This document shows, piece by piece, positions 55,154 to 64,000 of a stretch of DNA of 64,000 bases. Under the pieces are notes generated by a model. It saw only the letters and a program-made list of their open reading frames with translations, did not search any database and had not been told where the DNA came from. Origin of the DNA: Thiocapsa roseopersicina (GTDB lineage Bacteria > Pseudomonadota > Gammaproteobacteria > Chromatiales > Chromatiaceae); assembly GCF_900106925.1 (NCBI RefSeq), contig NZ_FNNZ01000008.1, forward strand, positions 124,001-188,000, written 5' to 3'. Position numbers and translations under genes: made by a program. Position 1 is the stretch's first letter. Each line of letters opens with the position of its first letter.

Positions 55154-56653
55154 ATGAAAAAAGGAAAAGCCCTGTCGATTTCGATGCTGTCTCTGGTCTT
55201 GCTACAGGCGCCGAATATCACCGATGCCTTCGATTTCGACAGCGGTAATGCAGCAGTCGAGATCGTGATTCCGACTGTAGCACCGGTGATCTTTACCGTG
55301 GTCTCGCCATCGGGGGGTGATGCAACCCTCGTGCTTCGCGTGACGACGATGACGACGAATGCCTGGTTCGACGCCACTGCGCCCTACCACCCTACAGGCG
55401 TCGGCGTTTACACTCGGCTCGATCGGCGTCCGAGCGCGGAATCCGCGACCAACAGAAATCCGAACATCGCTCTTCTATATGCTTCGTATCATGTCTTCAT
55501 GAGTCTACTGCCCGATCAGGAGCAGACCTGGCGCGACATGCTGTCGAACCTGGGCCTTGACCCCGACGCCGAGGCCGACGACCCGGACCCGGCAATCCGG
55601 CTGGGTATTCTGGGCGGGACGGGAGTGGTCCAAGGCCGTCAAAACGACGGCATGAACCAGCTCGGCTTTGATGGCGGACAGCTCTACAACCCCACACCCT
55701 ATCGGGACTACACCGGCTACGCGCCGGTGAACACCGCTTACGAGCTCAAGGATCCGTCGCGTTGGCAACCCGACCTCCAACGCCAAGGCATGGGCTTGTA
55801 CAAGGTCCAGCAATTCGTGACCCCACAATATGCATCCGTGGAGCCGTACTCTTTCGTTGACGCTTCAGAGTTCTCCGTGCCGCCGCCGATCAACAGCAAG
55901 AAGGCACCGAAATTCCGATACAAGAATCAGGCGGACGAGGTGTTGCAAGCCTCGGCAAACCTCACCGATGAGCAAAAGCTCAGAGCGGAGCTGTTCGACA
56001 ACAAAATCGAGAGTCTGGGATTCTCCGCCGTTTTTGCCGCGCAGTCGCGGGGCCTGTCGCTGCTGGACTTCATCCATCTCGATTTCCTCACCAACATGGC
56101 TGCATTCGACGCCGGCATCGTCGTGTGGCAAGAAAAGCGTCGATACGATGCGGTGCGGCCGTTCAGCGCGATTCGCGAGGTCTACGGCGACGATCCGGTG
56201 ACTGCTTGGGGAGGTCCAGGTCAGGGCACCGTGTTTGATCTGCCGGCGACCGAGTGGAAGAGCTATCTCGAAGTGGCCGATCACCCGGAGTATCCTTCCG
56301 GCTCGGCCTGCTTCTGTGCGGCGCATGCCGAGGCAGCCCGTCTGTTCCTGGGCACTGACGATCTCACCGTCGGCGGGGCATTTCCGGGCTTTGTCATAGA
56401 AAGACCTGCCGGATCGTCGCGGATCGAACCCGGGGTCACACCAGCGATCGCCACCAGTTTGGTGTTCCCGAACTGGACGCAGTTTGCGGCGGATTGCGGC
56501 CAGAGCCGCGTCTGGGCCGGCGTTCACTTCCAGTCGGCGGTCGATGAGAGCGTCAAACTCTGCGATGTGTTCGGTGAGAAAGCGTATGACTATGTCAATG
56601 CGTTGATCGAAGGTGTCGCCCCTGAGCGGGGGCCAAGTCAAGGGCGCTTCTGA
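55154..56653 (+). CDS. Vanadium-dependent haloperoxidase-like (PAP2 superfamily) exported protein
   Basis: A 499-residue protein with a signal peptide (about 1-25). The vanadate/phosphate-binding pattern is present: Lys328 in KRRYDAVRP (K-X6-RP), PSGSACFC at 381-388 and SRVWAGVH at 451-458 (SR-X5-H). The usual PSGH histidine is Ser384, with a histidine at 391. As I recall, a PSGS form is characteristic of Streptomyces chloroperoxidases such as NapH1. It could therefore be a haloperoxidase or a related phosphatase-fold protein. Start ATG 55154 follows GGAGG. Halogenation is not proven. Confidence 0.75.
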   Translation: MKKGKALSISMLSLVLLQAPNITDAFDFDSGNAAVEIVIPTVAPVIFTVVSPSGGDATLVLRVTTMTTNAWFDATAPYHPTGVGVYTRLDRRPSAESATNRNPNIALLYASYHVFMSLLPDQEQTWRDMLSNLGLDPDAEADDPDPAIRLGILGGTGVVQGRQNDGMNQLGFDGGQLYNPTPYRDYTGYAPVNTAYELKDPSRWQPDLQRQGMGLYKVQQFVTPQYASVEPYSFVDASEFSVPPPINSKKAPKFRYKNQADEVLQASANLTDEQKLRAELFDNKIESLGFSAVFAAQSRGLSLLDFIHLDFLTNMAAFDAGIVVWQEKRRYDAVRPFSAIREVYGDDPVTAWGGPGQGTVFDLPATEWKSYLEVADHPEYPSGSACFCAAHAEAARLFLGTDDLTVGGAFPGFVIERPAGSSRIEPGVTPAIATSLVFPNWTQFAADCGQSRVWAGVHFQSAVDESVKLCDVFGEKAYDYVNALIEGVAPERGPSQGRF

Positions 56654-57169
56654 AGACGGGGCGACCGTTAAGACGGTTTACCGGCGCGACTCCCAAGGCC
56701 GCTGCTGCGTCCCATCCTTCTCTTAAGTTGCCCCGCCTCCCGGGCACGCCCACCGATCCTTGTCCTGCCCGGCCTATGCCGCCCGCATCCACAAGTGCGG
56801 GGCACGGAGTCGCCCGCCACCGAGAGTCTCGTGCGGCTCGCGAGTCCGTCCGAGGGCACCTGCGGCCGACGGACTCGCCCCTCGGCGACGACCTGTTTTG
56901 GCCCCGGCTCGACTTGCCCGACCCGGTCGGCCACAAAGGCCGGATACGCGGTTTAGACCATCGCAACCACCCTCCCGAATTGCCCAAGCAATAGCCCTGG
57001 CGTGCTGTCACGCTCGGCGCGTCGTCCGTCGGGCCGGGGCCTTGACGGCGCCGGGTTCCCCCTCTAGCGTTTCGATCATCGAATCCCGACGCTCACACAT
57101 CGAGGTTCTTTTACCCCGCACCGCGGCCACGGACGACGGGAACAACGAGCGCACAGATCACGAACCGAC
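56654..57169. other. Intergenic region, no gene recognised
   Basis: About 516 bp. An arginine/glycine-rich frame on the minus strand (56595-57011) overlaps the end of the haloperoxidase-like gene and looks like a shadow. CCGAGAGTCTCGTGCGGCTCG (about 56819-56839) could be a short RNA hairpin. Nothing else is supportable. Confidence 0.35.
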
Positions 57170-57622
57170 ATGAGCATGAGCCGATTGGACACCACAGAGG
57201 CCCCTTACCTGCGTGCCTTTCGCGGCAGCTTCACCTCCGCGTTGCGCTGGCATCAGCTCGACGAGCTCTGGGCACGGATCGAGGAACGCGCGGATGCGGG
57301 GTGGTATCTCTACGCGGTCGGCGAGCCGCCGCCGACTGCGGCGACCGATGCGGCCGGTGTCAGGGCCTTCGTCGCGGAGATCGATCGCCTGCTGCGCACC
57401 GAGCATCGCGAAGACTTTTGCGGCATCGTCTATGCCGACGATCCTCGCGCACCGACCTTCGTCAAGATCTATGATCCGAACAATCTGGGCGTCGTGTGCG
57501 GTTTCAGCGACGCCCCTCCCCTGCCCGGCTGGGTCATGAGTCTGATTCCACCGGTCGATCTGCCGAGCACGCGTCCCCCGCCGAAGAACCGGCGGCGTTG
57601 GTGGAATCGATTGTTCGGATAG
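57170..57622 (+). CDS. Hypothetical protein
   Basis: A 150-residue soluble protein: helical N-terminal part (LRAFRGSFTSALRWHQLDEL), an alpha/beta middle with FCGIVYADDPRAPTFVKIYD and a proline/arginine-rich tail ending RRRWWNRLFG. The FCGIVYADD segment suggests a small globular fold, not one I recognise. The gene stands upstream of the nuclease ORF by 78 bp on the same strand. Confidence 0.65.
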   Translation: MSMSRLDTTEAPYLRAFRGSFTSALRWHQLDELWARIEERADAGWYLYAVGEPPPTAATDAAGVRAFVAEIDRLLRTEHREDFCGIVYADDPRAPTFVKIYDPNNLGVVCGFSDAPPLPGWVMSLIPPVDLPSTRPPPKNRRRWWNRLFG

Positions 57623-57700
57623 GCAAAGCTCGGATCTGAGTGGAACGCCGATTCGGCGTCGCCCGTCGGCAACGCAGTCCCCGGATGGAGGCACGACGCG

Positions 57701-58393
57701 ATGGATCCGAGTCAGGCGTTCTCGATGCGTGTGGACGATCGCGAGGCATCGAGCCCGGTACTCGCAGCCTTGCGTCGTCACCCGGAATTCCGAATCCAGG
57801 TCGAGCGCCTTCCGGTCGGCGACTACCTGATCGACGACAGTCTGCTCTTCGAGCGCAAGACGCTGATGGATCTCGCGGCCTCGATCAAGGACGGGCGTCT
57901 CTTCGCACAAGCCGAACGTCTGGCGAGCGCCGGGCCGCGCGGTGCGTTGATCCTCGAAGGGACCGCGAAGGATCTGACCGAAAGCCGTATGCGGCGCGAG
58001 GCGATCCAAGGCGCGCTCTTGACACTAACGTTGTTCTTCGGTCTGCCGCTGCTGCGCGCTCGGGATCCGGATGAATCGGCCCAGCTGATGCTCTTCGCGG
58101 CGCTTCAGCAAAGGTCATTCGCCCGGGGCGCAATCCCGCGACACGGCAAGCGGCCACGCGGGAAGGCGCGCCTCCAGAGCCATATCCTGCAAGGACTGCC
58201 GCGGATCGGACCCGAGCGGGCGAAAAGACTGATCGAGCACTTCGGCAGTATCGAGGCCGTGATCGCGGCGGATGCCGATGCATTGGCCTCGGTGCCCGGC
58301 ATCGGCGATTCGATCGCCGAGACGATCCGTTGGGCGGTGCGTGAAATCCCGGCGGGTATATACTCACCGACTTTTCCGAGTTGGAGCAGAACG
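57701..58393 (+). CDS. ERCC4-type nuclease with HhH domain, open into argG
   Basis: About 231 residues before the argG ATG. The ERCC4/XPF nuclease core has VDDRE (about 11-15), [14 protein letters not shown] (40-53, catalytic ERK-x3-D) and [13 protein letters not shown] tandem helix-hairpin-helix domain (about 163-210, [18 protein letters not shown] and [12 protein letters not shown]) follows. This resembles archaeal-like XPF/Hef nucleases that cut branched DNA. No stop codon occurs before the argG ATG, in the same frame, so the frame continues into argG to 59617 (638 residues). Either a real fusion or read-through, or a lost stop by a sequence error. Confidence 0.75.
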
Positions 58394-59613
<1,220 letters not shown>

Positions 59614-59617
<4 letters not shown>

Positions 59618-59806
59618 ACCGCGTCCGAGGCGATCTGCTTGGCCGGAGACAATCCCGACCTCGTCGCCGTCCATAGCGTTGGCGCGACGCGGTTTAGGAT
59701 ATGAAGCGCTTTAAAATCCTAAAGCGCGTCCGGGGATGCCATACTTGGATGCACTGCAGATCGTGCATCGACCCGACATGGCAGAGAGCTTCGGGACGCG
59801 CTTTAG
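59614..59806. repeat. Composite palindromic element filling the argG / sugar dehydrogenase gap
   Basis: Units 59614-59697 (ends CTAAACCGCGTCC and GCGACGCGGTTTAG) and 59719-59806 (ends CTAAAGCGCGTCC and GGGACGCGCTTTAG) are separated by a 21-bp spacer with TTTAAAA. The TAA of argG (59615-59617) and the minus-strand TAA of the dehydrogenase gene (59803-59805) lie in its outer ends, so the 193-bp element equals the whole space between the two convergent genes. Confidence 0.85.
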
Positions 59807-60963
59807 CGGGGCTCAATGCGCAGTAGAGACCCCTCTCCCGAGTCGATCAGCACATAGAGATAACCGTCCGGCCCCTGCCGGACGTCTCTCACGCGATTGC
59901 CGATGGTGAGCTTTTGCTCGTCGACTACCTGCGCGCCGTCCAGAACGATACGCCGCACCTCTCCGAAGACCAGGGCGCCGCTGAAGAGGTTGCCTTCCCA
60001 GCCGGGATAGCGATCGCCCGTGTAGAAGGCGAGTCCGCTCGGCGCCTTGGAGGGTGTCCAGTTGATCAGCGGGTCGACCATCCCGGGGCGACTGGTCTCC
60101 TCGGAGACGCGCGGACCCCGATATTCCATGCTGTAGGTGACCTCGGGCCAGCCGTAGTTCTTGCCGGGCTCGATCAGGTTGAGCTCGTCGCCGCCGCGGG
60201 AACCGTGCTCGTTGGCCCAGACACGTCCGCTCGCGGGATCCATGGCAAGGCCCTGGATATTGCGGTGGCCGTAGCTGTATATCTCGGGTCGCGCACCCTT
60301 TCGATCGATGAATGGATTATCGGGATGAGGGCGTCCGTCTTCGGTCAACCTCAAAATCTTGCCGAAGTGCGTCTCCAGCCGTTGGGCCTGGTCGCGGATG
60401 TTGCCGCCTGCGAAGGAGGCGGGCGGGTTGCCGCCGTCGCCGATGCTCATCAGAAGGCTCTTATCCGGCAGCCAAACGAGACGCGAGCCGAAGTGCTGTC
60501 CACCGCTCTTAACGTCGGCGTTCTCGAAGATGACCTCGACGTCGCGTAGCCGGTCGCCGTCGAGCCGCCCGCGTGCGAGTGCGGTGCGGTTGGCATCCGG
60601 GGTCCCGGTCGCGAAGGTGAGATAGACCAGTCGGTTGCGCCCGAAATCCGGATGCAGGGCGACATCCAGCAGACCGCCTTGGCCGTGGGACAAGACCACA
60701 GGCAGACCGGCGACGGGCTCGGGCACCAAGGCGCCGTCGCGCAGGATCCGCAGACGTCCCGGGCGCTCGGTGATCAGTGCCGATCCGTCCGGGAGCCAGG
60801 CGATGGACCAGGGATGCTCCAGCCCATCCGCCACGACCTCGGTGCTCCAACCCTTCGCCTCGGGCACGTCGGCGGTGGGTTTGACCGGACCTTCGACCGA
60901 TGCGCAGTGGGCGAGCGGGAGCCAAAGCAAGCCGAGCGCCCCGAGCACCATCGTGCGGATCAC
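59803..60963 (-). CDS. PQQ-type aldose sugar dehydrogenase (YliI/Asd-like), soluble
   Basis: A 386-residue six-bladed propeller: signal or lipoprotein-like N-terminus (LGLLWLPLAHC), HPWSIAWLPDGSALITERPG, GQGGLLDVALHPDF, and the WANEHGSRGGDELN segment typical of PQQ-dependent soluble sugar dehydrogenases. It probably oxidises sugars in the periplasm. GTG 60963 overlaps the DUF971 stop (GTGA). The stop is in a repeat element. Confidence 0.88.
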   Translation of the reverse strand: MIRTMVLGALGLLWLPLAHCASVEGPVKPTADVPEAKGWSTEVVADGLEHPWSIAWLPDGSALITERPGRLRILRDGALVPEPVAGLPVVLSHGQGGLLDVALHPDFGRNRLVYLTFATGTPDANRTALARGRLDGDRLRDVEVIFENADVKSGGQHFGSRLVWLPDKSLLMSIGDGGNPPASFAGGNIRDQAQRLETHFGKILRLTEDGRPHPDNPFIDRKGARPEIYSYGHRNIQGLAMDPASGRVWANEHGSRGGDELNLIEPGKNYGWPEVTYSMEYRGPRVSEETSRPGMVDPLINWTPSKAPSGLAFYTGDRYPGWEGNLFSGALVFGEVRRIVLDGAQVVDEQKLTIGNRVRDVRQGPDGYLYVLIDSGEGSLLRIEPR

Positions 60964-61424
60964 GGGCTGGCCTCCTCGATGGTCTTGGTCTGGCTCGCCG
61001 CTGTACGATCAGGCAGCTCGGACGGCGACTCCCCGCGCGCCTTCATGGTCTCGAAGGGATCCGGTGCCGTACGCCTGTATCCGGCCGCGCCGATCTTCTC
61101 GAGATAGTCGAACCAAAACGGCTGCCAGGCCCGCCCGAGTTTGTAGAGGTATTCCCAGTCGTAGAGACCGGACTTGTGGCCATCGTCGAAGAAGATCTTC
61201 ACCGCATAGCTGCCGACCTGCTGCAGGTCGGTGATGTTGACCTCTTCCTTCTTGACCTGGAGCTTCGCGGTGTTCGGCGAATGGCCGCGGACCTCGGCGG
61301 ACGGCGAATAGACCCGCAGGTACTCGCACGGCAGTCTGAAGCGTGCCCCGTCGTCGAAGGCCACCTCCAGGATGCGTGACTTTTGATGCAGGTTGATTTC
61401 GGTCGGTCTGGCGCGTTGGTGCAT
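60960..61424 (-). CDS. DUF971 protein (gamma-butyrobetaine hydroxylase N-terminal-like)
   Basis: A 154-residue protein. The DUF971 fold is clear: TEINLHQKSRILEVAFDDGA, LPCEYLRVYSPSAEVRGH and KIFFDDGHKSGLYDWEYLY. Such stand-alone proteins may take part in Fe-S assembly; function unproven. ATG 61424 follows GAGGAG. Between hemH and the dehydrogenase in one operon. The tail is rich in Thr, Ser and Glu. Confidence 0.87.
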   Translation of the reverse strand: MHQRARPTEINLHQKSRILEVAFDDGARFRLPCEYLRVYSPSAEVRGHSPNTAKLQVKKEEVNITDLQQVGSYAVKIFFDDGHKSGLYDWEYLYKLGRAWQPFWFDYLEKIGAAGYRRTAPDPFETMKARGESPSELPDRTAASQTKTIEEASP

Positions 61425-61456
61425 GGTCAACTCCTCGAATCCGGCGTCGGATGGCA

Positions 61457-62557
61457 TCAAGCCGCAGCACCAAGCGCAACCGCTCGCTCGCGCTGAGCAG
61501 CCAGTGCGGCGGCGTCGGCCGCTGTGCGGTTGGCCTCAGCCCACCCTGAGCTGTGCCGCTCGATCAGGCCGGCCATCATCTCGATATGATCCGGACGGTC
61601 GTTCAGGCAATGGATATAGCTGAACTCCTTGCCGCCGGCGCCGAGGAAATAACCGCGGTTCTCCTCGTCGATCTCCTCGATCGTCTCCAGGCAATCGGCC
61701 GAGAATCCGGGCGACAAGACCTGGACCGAGCGCACGCCTTCGGCACCCCATGTCTTGAGCGTCTCGTCCGTATAGGGCTTGAGCCACTCTTTGAAGCCGA
61801 CGCGGGACTGAAAGGTCAGTGCCCAGCGATCCGAAGGCAGGCCGAGACGATCGGTCACCAAGCGCGCCGTCTTCTGACAGTGGCAGAAATAAGGGTCGCC
61901 ATTCTCGAAATAATCCTTGGGGATCCCATGGAAAGAAAACAGCAGGCGCTCGGGCTCGCCCTGCTCGGCCCAGTGGCTGCGGATGCTCTCGGCCACCGCG
62001 TCGATATAGGCCGGCTCGTCGTGGTACTGGTTGATGAAGCGCAGCTCCGGGAGCCAACGCCAACGCTGGAGCTCGCGCGTGACGGCGTCGAACACCGAGG
62101 CGGTAGTCGATCCGGAATACTGCGGATAAAGCGGAAACACCAGGATCCGACGCGCATTGGCTTGGCGCAGCTCGGCCAAGGCCGCAGGGATGGACGGGTT
62201 GCCGTAGCGCATCCCCAGCGCGACCTTGACCGGGCCTACAAACCGCTCGGTCAGGCGGGTCTGGACGGCAGCGGCCTGCCGCCGGGCGATGCTCAGGAGC
62301 GGCGAGCCGTCCTGTGCCCACACCGCCCGGTACGCCTTGGCGGAGCGGGCCGGGCGCACGCGCAGGATGACGGCGTGCAGGATCGGGAGCCAGAGCGCGC
62401 GCGGCAGCTCCACGACGCGCGGGTCGGCCAGGAACTCGGCCAAATAGCGCCGCACGGCCGGCACGGTCGGCGCATCCGGGGTGCCTAGGTTGACGAGGAG
62501 GATCCCGAGGCATTCCGGGGTATCGTGGCGAAAATCAGGGGTACTTACGAACGTCAT
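61457..62557 (-). CDS. hemH: Ferrochelatase
   Basis: A 366-residue enzyme inserting Fe2+ into protoporphyrin IX, the last step of haem synthesis. Motifs: GILLVNLGTPDAPTVPAVRR at the N-terminus, SFHGIPKDY with the metal-site histidine and the TFQSRVGFKEWLKPY and SPGFSADCLETIEEI segments. It starts the hemH-DUF971-dehydrogenase minus-strand run. Confidence 0.94.
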   Translation of the reverse strand: MTFVSTPDFRHDTPECLGILLVNLGTPDAPTVPAVRRYLAEFLADPRVVELPRALWLPILHAVILRVRPARSAKAYRAVWAQDGSPLLSIARRQAAAVQTRLTERFVGPVKVALGMRYGNPSIPAALAELRQANARRILVFPLYPQYSGSTTASVFDAVTRELQRWRWLPELRFINQYHDEPAYIDAVAESIRSHWAEQGEPERLLFSFHGIPKDYFENGDPYFCHCQKTARLVTDRLGLPSDRWALTFQSRVGFKEWLKPYTDETLKTWGAEGVRSVQVLSPGFSADCLETIEEIDEENRGYFLGAGGKEFSYIHCLNDRPDHIEMMAGLIERHSSGWAEANRTAADAAALAAQRERAVALGAAA

Positions 62558-62719
62558 GACTCCGTCTCGGCTTTGGAATGGGTCCGGTCATGGGTCGAGC
62601 CGACGGATCTAAGACGCAAACGCGTCCGAGCCTCGCCTCGACCCGATTCCGGTTGAAGAGGTCTATGTCGAGCCGCGGGCCGCAACAGACCGCTCGAGCG
62701 TCCTCACCCACCGCGTAGC

Positions 62720-63271
62720 TCAGTTCCTGGATTCGGCCGAGAGGCGCGCGTAGAGCGCTTGATAACGCAGCGGATCCAGGGTCCCGAACAAGGGGTCTTC
62801 CAGGTTCGGCGCCTGCGCGTCGATCTGCGCCCAATCTTCCTCGGACAGACGTTCGAGTGCGATCGGAAATGCCTCCTCGTCCTCCAGCCGCTTGTGGGCA
62901 CGCAGTGTCCCGATCAGCTCGCGCCCGTGCGCCTCGACGTCTTCACGCAGCAAGACCTCCTCGTGGAGGATGCCGTCGAGCGATTGGCGAAAGCGCTTGC
63001 TCAGCTGCCCGAGCACCTTGTGCTGACGCATCAGGACATCGAAGACATCACGTCGCTCGGTGCCTTTGTCCAAGACTCGCTCGAAGATGATGTCCTCGGT
63101 CGGGTGATGGACGATGTCGGAGTAGTTGTCCATATACTCGAGCATCTCGGACATCAGCTCGTAATCCGGCTCCGCTCCCTCGTGAAAACGGTTCAGGAGA
63201 TCTTCGAACAGATCAAGCAGCCTTGCGAGACGGACGTGGTCCTCGGCGAGTCGAGTCATTACCGGGTGCAT
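62720..63271 (-). CDS. Hemerythrin-like domain protein
   Basis: A 183-residue four-helix protein of the hemerythrin HHE group: MHPVMTRLAEDHVRLARLLD (first iron-site histidines), HHPTEDIIFERV, RQHKVLGQLS and AHKRLEDEEAFPIAL. Such proteins bind a di-iron centre and sense or store O2 or NO. Cytoplasmic, no signal peptide. Confidence 0.9.
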   Translation of the reverse strand: MHPVMTRLAEDHVRLARLLDLFEDLLNRFHEGAEPDYELMSEMLEYMDNYSDIVHHPTEDIIFERVLDKGTERRDVFDVLMRQHKVLGQLSKRFRQSLDGILHEEVLLREDVEAHGRELIGTLRAHKRLEDEEAFPIALERLSEEDWAQIDAQAPNLEDPLFGTLDPLRYQALYARLSAESRN

Positions 63272-63370
63272 GGGCCTTTTCCTCGTGACAGCGGTCGACG
63301 TGGCCGCAGTATGCCATCATCCTCATCTTAACCAAACGTCGCGCCGAGACGAGGCACCGGCGGACACGGA

Positions 63371-64000
63371 TCAGGTGCCGGAGGCAGCACGCGCGCGACG
63401 CCGTGCCAACCAGCGCCAGAATAGTCCGCCGGGAGCGGCGTTCCCGGTCAAGACATATTCGAGCACGTTGAGATTTCGCAGCGTCCACGCCAGGCTGCGG
63501 CTCGCATCGGCGCGTCCGCACAGCAGCAAGCGATCGCCGCTGCGCACGCGCACGTCCGCAGCCGGAAGCAGCTCGCGCTCGTCGTCGTCCATCCGCAGCA
63601 GGACAATCAGCGGCAGCGCCCGATCGCGGTCGCGTGGATCGCGCGAGAGTTGCTCGACGGTGACGGGCTTGCCGCGCCGGTCCATGGCGCACAAGGCCGG
63701 CGCCTCGTTCTCGTCGATCGTGATCTCCCAGACATGCGGAGGGTGCTCGTCGACCAGTGCGACGACCCGACTGACCAACTCGCAGGCCCAGTCGTCCTCG
63801 CGATAACGCGCCAGCGTGGTGAGCTCCGCCAGCAGAGGCGTGCCCAGACGCACCCGGATGCGGTCGGCAATGATGCTGCTGGGCATCATCACGACCTGCG
63901 CCCCGACACGCTCGAACAAGATCTTGTTGTGGCGATGATTTTGTCGCGCCACGACGAACAGGGACCGGTTCAGCGTCAGGGCGGTCATGATGATCGAGAG
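63371..64000 (-). CDS. Ion-channel protein with TrkA-N/TrkA-C (RCK) domains, 5' part missing
   Basis: The frame runs to the right edge of the window, so at least 210 residues of a longer protein are visible. It includes the end of a TrkA-N Rossmann domain (LSIIMTALTLNRSLFVVARQ) and a TrkA-C-like regulatory region (RVRLGTPLLAEL, RVRSGDRLLLCGRADASRSL). This is the cytoplasmic gating part of potassium channels (Kch/MthK-like). The apparent ATG at 63988 is internal to the domain. Transmembrane segments would lie upstream, outside the window. Confidence 0.8.
   Translation of the reverse strand, partial: LSIIMTALTLNRSLFVVARQNHRHNKILFERVGAQVVMMPSSIIADRIRVRLGTPLLAELTTLARYREDDWACELVSRVVALVDEHPPHVWEITIDENEAPALCAMDRRGKPVTVEQLSRDPRDRDRALPLIVLLRMDDDERELLPAADVRVRSGDRLLLCGRADASRSLAWTLRNLNVLEYVLTGNAAPGGLFWRWLARRRARAASGT

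Noticed and set aside
56770-56900. Possible group II intron or retroelement tail (CCGAGAGTCTCGTGCGGCTCG).
   Set aside because: No reverse transcriptase frame and no recognisable domain V; only one short hairpin.

Overview
The window is a G+C-rich chromosomal segment of a gammaproteobacterium. The conserved aroA-cmk-rpsA-ihfB block, a Zur-type zinc operon, an EGKCG-repeat peptide and a bat operon would all fit a purple sulfur bacterium of the Chromatiaceae (Thiocapsa/Thiorhodococcus-like). That placement is an inference from gene style: no 16S rRNA, tRNA or photosynthesis gene is present. I saw no rRNA, tRNA or CRISPR array, and no intact insertion sequence apart from one REP-associated tyrosine transposase (RAYT) gene.

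Layout. 1-4723: divergent zinc-starvation region with a partial dksA-like gene (minus) and a plus-strand operon (histidine-rich outer-membrane protein, znuA-like, znuC-like, znuB-like), each side with a Zur-like operator. 4720-5683: a nudF-like gene between two inverted copies of a ~193-bp composite repeat. 5772-13748: putP, a small coupled ORF, phoB-phoR behind a Pho box, then a periplasmic binding protein and a hybrid histidine kinase. 13981-20061 (minus): a Tat-exported class V aminotransferase, then ihfB, rpsA, cmk and aroA. 20364-20666: yhbY. 20906-26297 (minus): two small exported proteins, a periplasmic two-domain protein and a 994-residue outer-membrane barrel, read here as a possible unconventional chaperone-usher-like surface-assembly locus. 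26590-33565: CysB-type LysR regulator, DUF368 transporter, 1605-residue hybrid kinase. 33629-41678 (minus): moxR-DUF58-DUF4381-batA-batB/C-batD. 41876-48074: assorted single genes (HAD phosphatase, CDGSH protein, DUF2189, NhaR-like regulator, PhnA-like, YkgJ-like, spermidine-synthase-like) and an HvfA-like peptide with six EGKCG motifs. 48311-52306: small sugar/surface-modification cluster. 52586-57622: CoA-binding protein, lipase, RAYT, vanadium-haloperoxidase-like protein, one unknown gene. 57701-59617: an ERCC4 nuclease ORF that runs without a stop codon into argG. 59803-64000 (minus): PQQ-type sugar dehydrogenase, DUF971 protein, hemH, hemerythrin-like protein, and a partial TrkA-domain ion-channel protein.

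The most unusual structure is a family of 84-88-bp palindromic elements with ends of the type CTAAACCGCGYC/GRCGCGGTTTAG. They occur singly and as ~193-bp pairs with a 20-21-bp spacer. Twice a pair fills the whole gap between convergent genes, and the TAA in each outer end is the stop codon of the neighbouring gene. Other short inverted-repeat families (GTAGGATGGGTAGAG, GTAGGTTGTGC and TGTAGGTGCGAATT types) also lie between genes. The lead candidates for new biology are the surface-assembly locus, the stop-codon-supplying repeats, the orphan EGKCG peptide and the nuclease-ArgG continuity.
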